Assembly (NCBI GenBank): GCA_964460845.1
Contig: CAYWRZ010000005.1
Span: forward strand, 1-64,000
DNA: 64,000 nucleotides
Source of the DNA: CAYWRZ01 sp964460845
Lineage (GTDB): Bacteria > Bacteroidota > Bacteroidia > Flavobacteriales_D > UBA2798
Reading direction: 5' to 3'
Under the pieces are notes generated by a model, which saw nothing but the letters and a program-made list of their open reading frames with translations, made no database searches and was not told where the DNA came from. The position numbers and the translations under genes are program-made. The number at the start of each line of letters is the position of its first letter. Position 1 is the stretch's first letter. Below, in pieces: positions 45,219 to 53,153 of this stretch.

Positions 45219-46310
45219 ATGAGGAAAAAAAGAATACAGCTCGTCGTATTGCTGCTGGTACTGGTCGGGTTAAGCTGGTTTGCATACGATTTGTCGAGCA
45301 AGGGTGGGAAAAATTCTTCGCTGAACAATGCCTGGAGCAATTTTGCCATTAAAGATACGGCCGCTATAAACCGGATTGTGCTTACGAATCAGGACGGACA
45401 AAAAGCAGTTTTGGTGCGAAAAGAGCCTACTTACTGGACCATCAACGACAAATACCGTGCGCGTGAAGATGCCGTCAATCTGATTTTGGAAACGGCTTAC
45501 CGCATCGACGTAAAAGCGCCTGTGCCTCAGAGTATGCGCGACAATGCGCTTCGCGGCCTGACGGTTTCTTATACGAAAGTGGAATTTTATTCGGGCAATG
45601 AAAAGTGGATCAAAACCTATTACGTAGGTCAGCCCAACAAGGATAAAACCGGAAGCTTTATGCTGCTGGAAACGCCCAAAGACGGCAAGGCTCCCGATCC
45701 TTTCATGATGGGCATTCCGGGATTTGCGGGGCACCTGACTACCCGTTTTTTCACCGACGAGCAGGAATGGCGGCATACCGGCGTTTTCAACCTTGATCCG
45801 CTCGAAATCGCTTCGGTAAAGCTGGAAGACTTTTTTTCTCCCGAAATGGGCTACGAAGTGCGGGCTTTAGACAAAAACCGCTTCGAAATATTTGATCACA
45901 AAGGTAAAAGCATTGCTTTTGATACCTCTGCGGTACGGGCCTATCTGGTCAATTTCCGCAAGGTTCATTTCCAGAATTTCAATAAACACATGCTGAGCAA
46001 GCAGCAGGAAGATTCTTTGCGCAATACGAGTCCGGCGATCCGTTTGAGCGTAACCACCAAAACGGGCGAAACGAACGGTATCTCCATTTACCTGAAAAAA
46101 GCGCCCCCGACAGATTCGTTGTACAGCGTGCCCGATCCCGACACACCGCTTTCGGAATGGGATACCGAACGTGCCTATGGCATTATTTCTACCGGCGAGG
46201 TGGTGATCATACAATATTTCGTGTTCGATTTTGTGCTGTGGGATATCAGAGCGTTTCGGCGCGAGACCCCATTGGTAACCGAATATTACCCCGAGGCGCC
46301 TACCCCCTGA
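45219..46310 (+). CDS. DUF4340 membrane-anchored protein
   Basis: The 363-residue protein has an N-terminal anchor (KRIQLVVLLLVLVGLSWFAY) and a large periplasmic part of the DUF4340 family, marked by KYRAREDAVNLILETAYRID and FGVFNLDPLEIASVKLEDFF-type strands. DUF4340 proteins are regular partners of GldG-like ABC auxiliary proteins, and here it starts 2 bp after the GldF-GldG fusion. I infer a structural or substrate-handling role in the same complex; no enzyme motif is visible. Confidence 0.82.
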   Translation: MRKKRIQLVVLLLVLVGLSWFAYDLSSKGGKNSSLNNAWSNFAIKDTAAINRIVLTNQDGQKAVLVRKEPTYWTINDKYRAREDAVNLILETAYRIDVKAPVPQSMRDNALRGLTVSYTKVEFYSGNEKWIKTYYVGQPNKDKTGSFMLLETPKDGKAPDPFMMGIPGFAGHLTTRFFTDEQEWRHTGVFNLDPLEIASVKLEDFFSPEMGYEVRALDKNRFEIFDHKGKSIAFDTSAVRAYLVNFRKVHFQNFNKHMLSKQQEDSLRNTSPAIRLSVTTKTGETNGISIYLKKAPPTDSLYSVPDPDTPLSEWDTERAYGIISTGEVVIIQYFVFDFVLWDIRAFRRETPLVTEYYPEAPTP

Positions 46311-46387
46311 CCGGGGCTTCGGAGTTGTTAACAGCGCACTGTGATAAACGGTGGAAAAATCCTTATCCGTAAAGCGGGTAATCCTTC

Positions 46388-46395
46388 TATATTTG
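46388..46395 (+). promoter_or_regulatory. -7 promoter box (TATATTTG) for dnaN
   Basis: A perfect TAnnTTTG 31 bp before the dnaN ATG, after the DUF4340 gene, indicates a separate transcription unit. Confidence 0.6.
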
Positions 46396-46426
46396 TTCAG
46401 GTATTAACAGACAATCCGAGCCACCG

Positions 46427-47548
46427 ATGAAATTTATCGTTTCCAGTACCGCACTGCTCAAGCAGCTCCAATCTATAAGCGGAGTGCTTAACTCCAGCAA
46501 TACGCTTCCGATTCTCGACAATTTTCTGTTCGAGATTCAAAAAAAGCAGTTGACCATTTCGGCCTCCGATTTGGAGACAACGGTGATTACCCGTATGGAA
46601 GTGGAAGCGAAAGAAGACGGAGGTATTGCCATTCCGGCCCGGCTGCTGATCGATACCTTAAAAAATTTCCCCGAGCTGCCTCTTACCTTCTCTATCGACG
46701 AGAAAAACTTCAGCATTGAAATTTCGTCCGACAACGGTAAGTTTAAGCTGACCGGCCATAACAGCAGCGAGTTTCCGAAGGTACCTTCGATAGATGCCTC
46801 CTCTTCGGTGAGTCTGAGTGCCGATGTGTTAGCTGCGGCTATTCATAAAACCATCTTTGCGACCGGCAACGATGATCTGCGCCCGGTGATGTCGGGGGTA
46901 TATTGTCAGCTTTCGCCCGAGAATTTCATCTTTGTAGCGACCGATGCGCATAAGCTCGTTCGTTTTACGCGTAACGACTATAAGTCTGACAAACCTGCCA
47001 CTTTTATTCTGCCTAAAAAGCCTTTAAACCTGCTGAAAAACCTGCTGGCTTCGGTAAATGGTCAGGTCAACGTCGAATTTAACCAAACCAACGCACTTTT
47101 CACCTTTGATCACCATCAGCTTATCTGTAGGCTGATAGATGGTAAATACCCTAATTACGAGGCGGTTATCCCCAAACAAAACCCCAATAAGCTCACCATA
47201 GACCGTGGTACTTTCCTGAGCTCATTACGTCGTGTGGCTATTTTTTCGAACAAAACCACGCACCAGGTACGTCTCAAAATTACAGGCAGCGAGCTGGCTA
47301 TTTCGGCCGAAGATTTAGACTATTCTAACGAGGCTATGGAGCGTCTTACCTGTTCGTACGAAGGCGAAGACATGGAAATCGGGTTTAACTCGAAGTTCCT
47401 TATCGAGATGCTTAACAACCTGAACGCAAACGATGTGGTACTGGAAATGAGCGCCCCCAACCGTGCGGGGATCATTGTGCCTGCCGAAGGTGACAATCCG
47501 GATGAGCAGGTGCTCATGCTGGTAATGCCTATCATGCTGAATAACTAA
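46427..47548 (+). CDS. dnaN: DNA polymerase III beta subunit (sliding clamp)
   Basis: DnaN dimerises into a ring that tethers polymerases to DNA. The 373-residue protein has the normal three-domain length and family text MKFIVSSTALLKQLQSISGV, NTLPILDNFLFEI, ATDAHKLVRF and LIDGKYPNYEAVIP. The C-terminal end NPDEQVLMLVMPIMLNN is the hydrophobic clamp-binding edge. It stands alone and not beside dnaA or recF, as is common in Bacteroidota; no origin-like DnaA boxes were seen. Confidence 0.97.
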   Translation: MKFIVSSTALLKQLQSISGVLNSSNTLPILDNFLFEIQKKQLTISASDLETTVITRMEVEAKEDGGIAIPARLLIDTLKNFPELPLTFSIDEKNFSIEISSDNGKFKLTGHNSSEFPKVPSIDASSSVSLSADVLAAAIHKTIFATGNDDLRPVMSGVYCQLSPENFIFVATDAHKLVRFTRNDYKSDKPATFILPKKPLNLLKNLLASVNGQVNVEFNQTNALFTFDHHQLICRLIDGKYPNYEAVIPKQNPNKLTIDRGTFLSSLRRVAIFSNKTTHQVRLKITGSELAISAEDLDYSNEAMERLTCSYEGEDMEIGFNSKFLIEMLNNLNANDVVLEMSAPNRAGIIVPAEGDNPDEQVLMLVMPIMLNN

Positions 47549-47566
47549 ATTTCGGGCTAAGGCTGA

Positions 47567-48358
47567 TCAGGGTTCCTCTTCTTTTTTTTCTGATTTTTTT
47601 TCCCGGTAATGCCAGGTGATTTTTAGCGCTCCTTCGGAAGAAGACGAAGAAGGTGATGCGGGCGTATTTTCGGGTGCGGTGTTTTCGTCGGGCTGTGGTT
47701 GAACCAGCGCTTGTTCATGCCTGCGGTTCAGTTCGGCAAAGGATTCGGATTGCGGCTCATTTTCCCATTCGTAACGTGTACGTTGTATGCCTTTTCGGCG
47801 GTAAAACACGGCAAAAATGGCACCGGCGATACTGCCAAACAGGTGACTTTCCCAGGAAATACGAATATCATAAGGAAAAATACCCCATATCATTCCGCCG
47901 TAAAGAAAGACGATAAGCAGGGTAAGTCCCATGAGCTGGGTATGCCTTCGCAGTACCCCACTGAAAAAAAGAAAAGCGGCAAGGCCGTAGAGCAGTCCGC
48001 TGGCTCCGATATGGTAATTGCTTCCTCCGGCAGACAGCCAAACCCAGAATCCGCTGATGCCCCAAATACCGAAAAGCACAGTCCAGGCCATTTCCCGATA
48101 AAAATAGAACAGCGCCCAGCCCAAAAAAAGCAAGGGTGTAGTATTGTTAATGATATGAGAAAAGTCGGAGGTACTGTGTAAAAATACAGCGGCGAATATA
48201 CCGCGAAGTCCGGTGAGTGTGCGGGGTTGGATACCCCAGGTATAAAGCTCGTAAGCCGGGTGTGTGAGGTCGATATAAAAGATTGCCCAGCATAAGACCA
48301 CCATCAGCAGCGGTATGCGCAATGCCATTAACAAGGCTTTTTTATCCTGACGGTTCAT
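47567..48358 (-). CDS. Rhomboid-family intramembrane serine protease
   Basis: The 263-residue protein has about six helices and a soluble C-terminal tail rich in Glu/Pro/Ser (PQPDENTAPENTPASPSSSS). The catalytic serine is in GASGLLYGL and the histidine in SWESHLFGSIAG, each inside a helix, as in GlpG. HIINNTTPLLFLGWALFY holds the family HxxxN-like text. It cleaves membrane proteins within the bilayer; the target is unknown. It is convergent with dnaN (18-bp gap), so one small intergenic signal must serve both. Confidence 0.9.
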   Translation of the reverse strand: MNRQDKKALLMALRIPLLMVVLCWAIFYIDLTHPAYELYTWGIQPRTLTGLRGIFAAVFLHSTSDFSHIINNTTPLLFLGWALFYFYREMAWTVLFGIWGISGFWVWLSAGGSNYHIGASGLLYGLAAFLFFSGVLRRHTQLMGLTLLIVFLYGGMIWGIFPYDIRISWESHLFGSIAGAIFAVFYRRKGIQRTRYEWENEPQSESFAELNRRHEQALVQPQPDENTAPENTPASPSSSSSEGALKITWHYREKKSEKKEEEP

Positions 48359-48687
48359 GGTGTGCTTCTCATCAAATCCGGTACCTTTTTGGTAAAACCT
48401 GACAACAATGCAGTATCATAGCTACGAAAATTGGATGAAAAATCGGTTGGAAATTGCCATATATGTACTCATTTATTACAAAAAATAAGACTAATATTAT
48501 TTTTAAGAGGGTCGAAAGTCTTCGGTACGCTATCCAGCTACATTCAGAAAGGGAAGTTAGGGATTGGAGGACTGCCTTAGCAACGAAGCCTATGTTAAGA
48601 TTAAGCGTTTAAAGAAAAATAAGATTGAATTCAGAATATCAAACCGATAGACTTTAGTTTTCTTAGGTTAAGCGGCACTTTTTACCC
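48359..48687. other. Intergenic region upstream of the rhomboid and lipoprotein genes
   Basis: About 330 bp between two divergently transcribed genes. No gene, tRNA or palindrome was seen. It must hold the rhomboid promoter, but no perfect TAnnTTTG is found on that strand. Confidence 0.55.
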
Positions 48688-48695
48688 TACATTTG
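48688..48695 (+). promoter_or_regulatory. -7 promoter box (TACATTTG) for the lipoprotein gene
   Basis: A perfect TAnnTTTG lies 21 bp before the ATG at 48717. Confidence 0.55.
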
Positions 48696-48716
48696 CCCGA
48701 CAAAATCCAAACCCAA

Positions 48717-49673
48717 ATGAAAAAATCACTTATTCTTTTCGGTCTTGTGGGGTCAATACTGGCTTCCTGCTCGTCTTCCAATTCTTCGAAGGTAGAACAA
48801 AAAGAAATCGCGTACGAAGCGAACCTGAAAGGTTTTGTTCGTGAACACGATAACAACGGAAATCCGCGGTACGTTGTACTGGAGCTTATCAAAGTTACCG
48901 ACGGCTGGGACGGTGGTGAGAAAAAACATTTTTCACCCAAAGAAAGCGGCGACAAGCTGATTAAAGTAGAGCTGAAAGGTTATACCACCAGTTCCAGAAT
49001 TGATCTGGGTGTGACCGAAGCCAACTTTGAACTTTACAATGCCGCCACCAAAAAGAGCTATGCGGCTTATGTATCGGCCCAGGCGAAAGTAACCTTTAAA
49101 GGTGGAGACAAAAAAAGCGCCGAAGGATACGTAGTATATAGCGTACCCGCTGAAACCAATATCGACGACCTGTACATCGGTATCAACCAGGAACTGCAAA
49201 CTCGCGACTGGAGTAAAGAAGATGTCAATACCCTGCTCGGGCTCAAAAAAGTAGCTTTTGATGGCGCTGAAAAAACAGTGGATTTGAATGCTGAGTTTGA
49301 AGTAGAAACTGGAGGCTTCAATGTGGTAAAGAAAGCGTATCGAATCAAGAGCATTACCTACAACTGCAACGATCAGGAGGTAAAACGCGTGTTGGAAGAA
49401 AACCCTTACTATGCGGGTGATGTTTTTATTCGCGTTACTGTAGAAGTTGAGCACCTGAGTGGTAACACCTCGGCCTCTATTTACACGCCTTACCTTATTT
49501 GGGAATACGGTACACTGAGCAGCGAGTACGATTTTGAAAACGACCTGCCTTCAGAAGTTGAACCTGGCGAAATACTTACTATTCAGGCTTATTACCGCAC
49601 TTCTAAGGGCGCGAAAATACTGAAGCTGGTCGGTGAAGATTCGGATGATTACGATTTCTCGCTGGACTTGTGA
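48717..49673 (+). CDS. Exported lipoprotein of unknown function
   Basis: The 318-residue precursor has a clear lipoprotein signal (MKKSLILFGLVGSILASC, Cys18) followed by a Ser-rich linker (SSSNSSKVEQ). The frame is open from 48693, but only ATG 48717 places the lipobox properly. The mature part is beta-rich and acidic, with four regions of related texture (for example ASIYTPYLIWEYGTLSSEYD). I do not recognise the family. It has its own promoter and terminator. Confidence 0.75.
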   Translation: MKKSLILFGLVGSILASCSSSNSSKVEQKEIAYEANLKGFVREHDNNGNPRYVVLELIKVTDGWDGGEKKHFSPKESGDKLIKVELKGYTTSSRIDLGVTEANFELYNAATKKSYAAYVSAQAKVTFKGGDKKSAEGYVVYSVPAETNIDDLYIGINQELQTRDWSKEDVNTLLGLKKVAFDGAEKTVDLNAEFEVETGGFNVVKKAYRIKSITYNCNDQEVKRVLEENPYYAGDVFIRVTVEVEHLSGNTSASIYTPYLIWEYGTLSSEYDFENDLPSEVEPGEILTIQAYYRTSKGAKILKLVGEDSDDYDFSLDL

Positions 49674-49684
49674 GAATATAACCC

Positions 49685-49747
49685 GGGGCTTCGGCTTCGC
49701 TCAGCCGCCTGAGATACGTGAGTGCCGCTTCGACTTCGCTCAGCGGC
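49685..49747. repeat. Tandem pair of REP-like hairpins
   Basis: Two copies of the core CTTCGGCTTCGCTCAG (49689-49704) and CTTCGACTTCGCTCAG (49728-49743) lie 39 bp apart. The second has complementary arms GCCGC (49724-49728) and GCGGC (49743-49747). The reverse complement of the first core is at 35-50 in the window. Confidence 0.65.
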
Positions 49748-49758
49748 CTAAATACAAA

Positions 49759-49786
49759 GGGTGCCTTTAATCGGGCACCCTTTTTT
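49759..49786 (+). terminator. Intrinsic terminator of the lipoprotein gene
   Basis: Arms GGGTGCC (49759-49765) and GGCACCC (49774-49780) with an 8-nt loop are followed by six T residues. Confidence 0.88.
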
Positions 49787-49809
49787 ATAGTAGATAAGGG
49801 TGAGGTACC

Positions 49810-50040
49810 TTACTTGCGTTTACGCAAAACTCGCCCACCTAATAAGATGGCAAATAAACACAAGGGGGCTATTCCCGCCAGCCAAAGCAATTGATAAATA
49901 GTATGACTAAGGGAAGCGATTACGTAAGTGACCGCAAACAACGTCAGGAGATGAATAATCGCGAAGTGCAAATTGTGTTTTTTGTGATAATCCAAAAAGA
50001 TAAGCAGCACACACAATTTAGAAAAGAGGTCGAGGTACAT
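49810..50040 (-). CDS. Small membrane protein, unknown
   Basis: A 76-residue protein with two to three hydrophobic segments (FSKLCVLLIFLDY; LHFAIIHLLTLFAVTYVIAS; LLWLAGIAPLCLFAILLGG) and a basic end RVLRKRK. No family is recognised. The ATG start, hydrophobic periodicity and position among similar small membrane-protein genes support it being real, but it could be a chance frame. Confidence 0.5.
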   Translation of the reverse strand: MYLDLFSKLCVLLIFLDYHKKHNLHFAIIHLLTLFAVTYVIASLSHTIYQLLWLAGIAPLCLFAILLGGRVLRKRK

Positions 50041-50129
50041 TAAGTAAAAAGTTCTCTTTATTTCCCAGGTTCAGACTCGCAAAAATTACGCCGCCTAAAC
50101 CCGACAGGTTTTATTTTCTTGCACAAAAT

Positions 50130-50420
50130 TCACAACAGGGCGTCATATAAGCATACGGCAGCCACCGTAAGCAAGGTGTTTATAGCCAACCCCTTACTAA
50201 AAAATCCTAACTCGCTTCGCATAAGAAACAGGAAAAAGTCGAAACCGAGCAGCAGCAAAATTCCGAAACCAACCACAAGAAAAGGGGAAAAAAACGTAAT
50301 TCCCCTTAGCGCTCCCCATTCGCCTGTAAATAAACCTAAAAAAGAACCGCACACAAAAAGCAATGCGGCCAGGTGTATGGTGACCAATACAAGAAGCCAA
50401 AAACGAGTCAGAAAAAGCAT
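50130..50420 (-). CDS. Small membrane protein, unknown
   Basis: A 96-residue protein with about three transmembrane segments (LLVLVTIHLAALLFVCGSFL; LVVGFGILLLLGFDFFLFLM; AINTLLTVAAVCLYDALL). No family is recognised. The strongly hydrophobic pattern and ATG start favour a real gene. Confidence 0.5.
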   Translation of the reverse strand: MLFLTRFWLLVLVTIHLAALLFVCGSFLGLFTGEWGALRGITFFSPFLVVGFGILLLLGFDFFLFLMRSELGFFSKGLAINTLLTVAAVCLYDALL

Positions 50421-50569
50421 AACAAGCGTATTAGGTTTTTATCCGGTTTTGCACGAGAATAGTTGAGCGTATTTCGACCTTTCGGCACATGCGCACATTT
50501 TCTTCATCCGATTTTTTCGGGGATACGCATAAAATTTGGACTTGCTTTTTACAAATTTATCCGAAAAAT

Positions 50570-51373
50570 TTATTCAAACACTTTTTCATGGGGATAGACC
50601 TCTCCGGTTTTAGCCGCATTTTCAAGTATTTCCATCTTTTTTATATCCTCATCCGAAAATTCATACTGTTCGTATTTTATTTCCATCTGATACGATTCAG
50701 ACGCCCCTGCCCGAGGCTTTCTGCTGCTTACTGTCACCTTTAGGGCATACCCATATACTGCTGTTATTGAGGCTCTTAAATTGGTTCGAAATTGTTCTTT
50801 GAATTCGGGGGTATATTCCGTGTCTGTCACAATGCGCAGGTGCAGCCCTTTCAGCACGGTACCCGGTAGCAGCGCATCTGAGCCGGCGGTTTGAGGCACC
50901 CGACTCCTGACCGCTTCCGTAAGATTTTCTACCTCTTCGGTAATGGATTCAAAATCATATATGATGCGTTCTTCAGTTACACTAAGCGGTACCACAGGCG
51001 TATTCCGATGGCGGAGCGTGTAGTTTACCGCCCCGTTTTCCTGAACCCTCACAATGAAATGCTTATGACATACATTCAGGCAGGAACGGTTTTCTCCTCT
51101 TTCGACACGTTTGCCCGAGCTATAAATTTGTCCGGTAGCCGCATCGGTATATTCTCTGCCGGGCTTCCAGGCTTCGGCCGAATAAGGGCTATAGATATAA
51201 ACGGTATTTATGGTGTACAGGGCGGGTAATTCGGCGATCAGGCTTCGCGACGGAAAAATCGCAGCATAATGTAGGTTCGAAGAGGTATTCGAAAGAGCAT
51301 TCAAAAAAAGCGGAAGCCCTGTAAGACTTATCAGGCCAAAGCACATAAAACGGGGAAATAGCTTTTTCTTCAT
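50570..51373 (-). CDS. Exported or anchored protein, unknown
   Basis: The 267-residue protein has an N-terminal hydrophobic segment (FMCFGLISLTGLPLFLNALS) and a soluble remainder with a coiled-coil-like run (ERIIYDFESITEEVENLTEA) and acidic C-terminus. A CLNVCHK motif (about 97-103) gives a close cysteine pair, but I see no further redox motif. It is not recognised. Confidence 0.6.
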   Translation of the reverse strand: MKKKLFPRFMCFGLISLTGLPLFLNALSNTSSNLHYAAIFPSRSLIAELPALYTINTVYIYSPYSAEAWKPGREYTDAATGQIYSSGKRVERGENRSCLNVCHKHFIVRVQENGAVNYTLRHRNTPVVPLSVTEERIIYDFESITEEVENLTEAVRSRVPQTAGSDALLPGTVLKGLHLRIVTDTEYTPEFKEQFRTNLRASITAVYGYALKVTVSSRKPRAGASESYQMEIKYEQYEFSDEDIKKMEILENAAKTGEVYPHEKVFE

Positions 51374-51477
51374 TATAAGGAGCTGCGTGTTGCTTTTTCC
51401 ATGCTGCTTAAAGTTATTCTTACTAAATTGTTTTTACAAATTAGTCTAAGGCTTTAAGGGGCCAAGCGCACTTTACA

Positions 51478-51569
51478 CTTTAAACGCTAACCCAAAAACC
51501 AAGCCATTATAACTAAAAAACCCTCGAGATTCGAGGGCCCCAGGAAATAGGAACTATTTTGATGTACGG
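51478..51569 (-). repeat. Terminator repeat R1 (downstream of small gene 51576)
   Basis: One of three copies of a roughly 90-120 bp repeat that begins right past a small gene's stop codon on the minus strand. It shares CAAAATAGTT, the hairpin and a downstream AGCGTTTA with the others. Its stem is CCCTCGA/TCGAGGG (51521-51537), followed on the minus strand by a six-T run. Function: intrinsic terminator. Confidence 0.75.
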
Positions 51570-51575
51570 CTGGCA

Positions 51576-51986
51576 CTACGCTATAATCTGAATTGTTTTC
51601 CTACATGTATTTTTAATAGTAAGAAGCTTATCTATCATTTTTTTTTGAATACGTCTCTGTTTATATAATAAGAGTATAAAATAAGGGGGAAATAATATAC
51701 CTACGCATATTTTTAGCACCTTAATAGAAACAACTTTATTGTTTGTCATGTAATTATTTATCTCAGGAGAGATATCTGGAAATTCTTTAACTAAAGAATA
51801 CATTTCCGTTTTAAAAGATGAATTATTAAAGTAGGAAATCATTTCATTATAAAAAGTATAATATTGCTCTATATCAAAGTCAAGTTTTGCGTTTTTTACA
51901 TGACGCATTACGTGATCTGTGCTATCTATGAGATAGATCAAAGACACCTTTATTTTATTCGTTAATTCTCTCTCCTTGTTCATCAT
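51576..51986 (-). CDS. Candidate immunity protein of displaced module 5
   Basis: A 136-residue, AT-rich, lysine-rich small protein with one hydrophobic segment near the C-terminus (IKVLKICVGILFPPYFILLL). No family is recognised. Its start region overlaps, in another frame, the 3' end of an open tail (51955-52065), the relation expected between a toxin and its immunity gene, and terminator repeat R1 follows. ATG 51986 overlaps the tail by 32 bp; GTG 51947 would come just after its stop. The immunity role is inferred only from position. Confidence 0.55.
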   Translation of the reverse strand: MMNKERELTNKIKVSLIYLIDSTDHVMRHVKNAKLDFDIEQYYTFYNEMISYFNNSSFKTEMYSLVKEFPDISPEINNYMTNNKVVSIKVLKICVGILFPPYFILLLYKQRRIQKKMIDKLLTIKNTCRKTIQIIA

Positions 51987-52065
51987 ATTTAATTATCCAC
52001 AATAAAAGTTCATTATTATAATGCTCAATGTAGCCCTTCCAACCTCGCAATTGGTTTTTCCTATG
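51955..52065 (-). pseudogene. Toxin-tail remnant of module 5
   Basis: An open frame of 36 codons, preceded by a stop (52066-52068), reads RKNQLRGWKGYIEHYNNE and ends 32 bp inside the start of the next gene. It has no start codon or N-terminal domains, as if only the end of a toxin tip remained after recombination at the repeat. It could be chance; the protein-like composition and overlap argue otherwise. Confidence 0.4.
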
Positions 52066-52090
52066 CTAAGGTAAGGGGCTATATTTAAAG

Positions 52091-52214
52091 CCATTTTTAG
52101 CGCTGCCAACCGACTTCACGCTTTAAATCCTATCCCAAAATCAACCCATTATAATTAAAAACCCCGAGAATCTCGTGGGTTCCATAAAATAACAACTATT
52201 TTGATACACGACTC
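52091..52214 (-). repeat. Terminator repeat R2 (downstream of small gene 52217)
   Basis: Second copy of the family, starting on the minus strand at the stop of the small gene. The stem is ACCC-CGAG/CTCG-T-GGGT (52161-52180) with one bulge, then a T-rich run. It shares CCATTTTTAGCGCT (52091-52104) with R3. Confidence 0.7.
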
Positions 52215-52216
52215 TA

Positions 52217-52537
52217 TTAGAACACGACCACTCCATCCCAAGGATTCTCACTCCCTCTCCAAAATGAGAGAGATAATAGAAAATAAATTAAAAATAAGGT
52301 CATACATAAAATCACTAAAACATCCCATTGAGGAAATTTTTTACGCACTCCCTTTTTAAAATAAACTCCCACACCTAATACAAAAAGACTAAATACTAAA
52401 ACTATAAGCATTCCTATATCTCCTAATCCTAAACCAAAAGATAAAAATCCTTTTAATACACCTAAAACTATTAAAACAGAAATGGTAAAATAAATACCAT
52501 AAAAAATGTTTATGCGGCTATTCTTATTCATTTTCAT
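52217..52537 (-). CDS. Candidate membrane immunity protein of displaced module 4
   Basis: A 106-residue protein with four hydrophobic segments (IFYGIYFTISVLIVLGVL; FGLGLGDIGMLIVLVFSLFV; VLVILCMTLFLIYFLLSL), Lys-rich ends and an AT-rich gene. Its ATG overlaps the stop of a toxin-tail remnant (ATGA), indicating coupled translation, and terminator repeat R2 follows. An inner-membrane immunity protein for a toxin acting at the membrane or during entry is possible. No family is recognised. Confidence 0.55.
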   Translation of the reverse strand: MKMNKNSRINIFYGIYFTISVLIVLGVLKGFLSFGLGLGDIGMLIVLVFSLFVLGVGVYFKKGVRKKFPQWDVLVILCMTLFLIYFLLSLSFWRGSENPWDGVVVF

Positions 52538-52665
52538 TTTGTTTGAATTTTTTCAAGTTTTCTAATTGGCTTCTCTTTAATTGCGTTCTCAATTAATTTA
52601 GGATAATCGACATCAAATGAATGAGAATTATAACCTGTAACCCCTCCAAATATTCGGACTGGGCT
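52534..52665 (-). pseudogene. Toxin-tail remnant of module 4
   Basis: A 43-codon open tail reads FGGVTGYNSHSFDVDYPKLI and IENAIKEKPIRKLEKIQTK, then a TGA that overlaps the next gene's ATG. The upstream boundary is the stop codon of the IS3-family fragment, so the IS insertion or a deletion removed the rest of the toxin. The protein-like composition and ATGA coupling are strong for a former gene. Confidence 0.6.
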
Positions 52666-52979
52666 TAAACAACTAACTCTTCAACGTTAAAAGATTCCGC
52701 ATATTTTTCAGGTGTAAGATTGTTTAATGCTTCGTGTGGTCTGTGCTTATTATAGTCGTCCAGCCATTCTTCGGTTATTGTCCTGACTTGCATCAGGTCT
52801 TCAAATAAATACGCATCCAATACATCCTGCCGATACGTTCTGTTGAAGCGTTCTATGTATCCGTTCTGAACAGGCTTGCCTGGTTGTATGTGCTGCACTT
52901 GAATACGATGCTGTTCGCACCAATCGGTAAATACCGCAATGATAAATTCAGGTCCATTATCCACACGGATTTTCTATCC
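52665..52979 (-). pseudogene. IS3-family transposase OrfB fragment
   Basis: About 103 codons of the C-terminal rve/integrase domain: RVDNGPEF (second catalytic Asp), a catalytic Glu in NGYIERFNRTYRQD and the family ending HRPHEALNNLTPEKYAE. A stop codon (TAG) sits just before KIRVDNG, where junction repeat J2 begins. The N-terminal helix-turn-helix protein, first Asp and left end are missing, so it cannot transpose on its own. Confidence 0.85.
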
Positions 52980-53153
52980 TTTGGCTGCCCGGGCGGGTGT
53001 TCCGCGCTACAAGGTAGCTCGCTGCACCCCCTGGCAGGGAGGCTGCTCAATTCAACTCAACAATAACAACAGCAAATAAATTAATACACGGCTCCACGAC
53101 CCATGGTTACGAATATTCGTAGCTTCTTGTGTCGTTTTTACGGAGAAAGTGTG
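52980..53153 (-). repeat. Junction repeat J2 (174 bp)
   Basis: A direct repeat of J1 at 57274-57447, the same length with scattered differences. It begins with TTTGGCTGCCCGGGCGGG, has GC-rich text with paired GCAGC/GCTGC-like units, AT-rich text, the 14-bp perfect palindrome TACGAATATTCGTA (53108-53121) and ends GGAGAAAGTGTG. It ends inside the CT3 tip and begins at the truncated IS3 fragment, so it marks two breakpoints. Confidence 0.85.
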
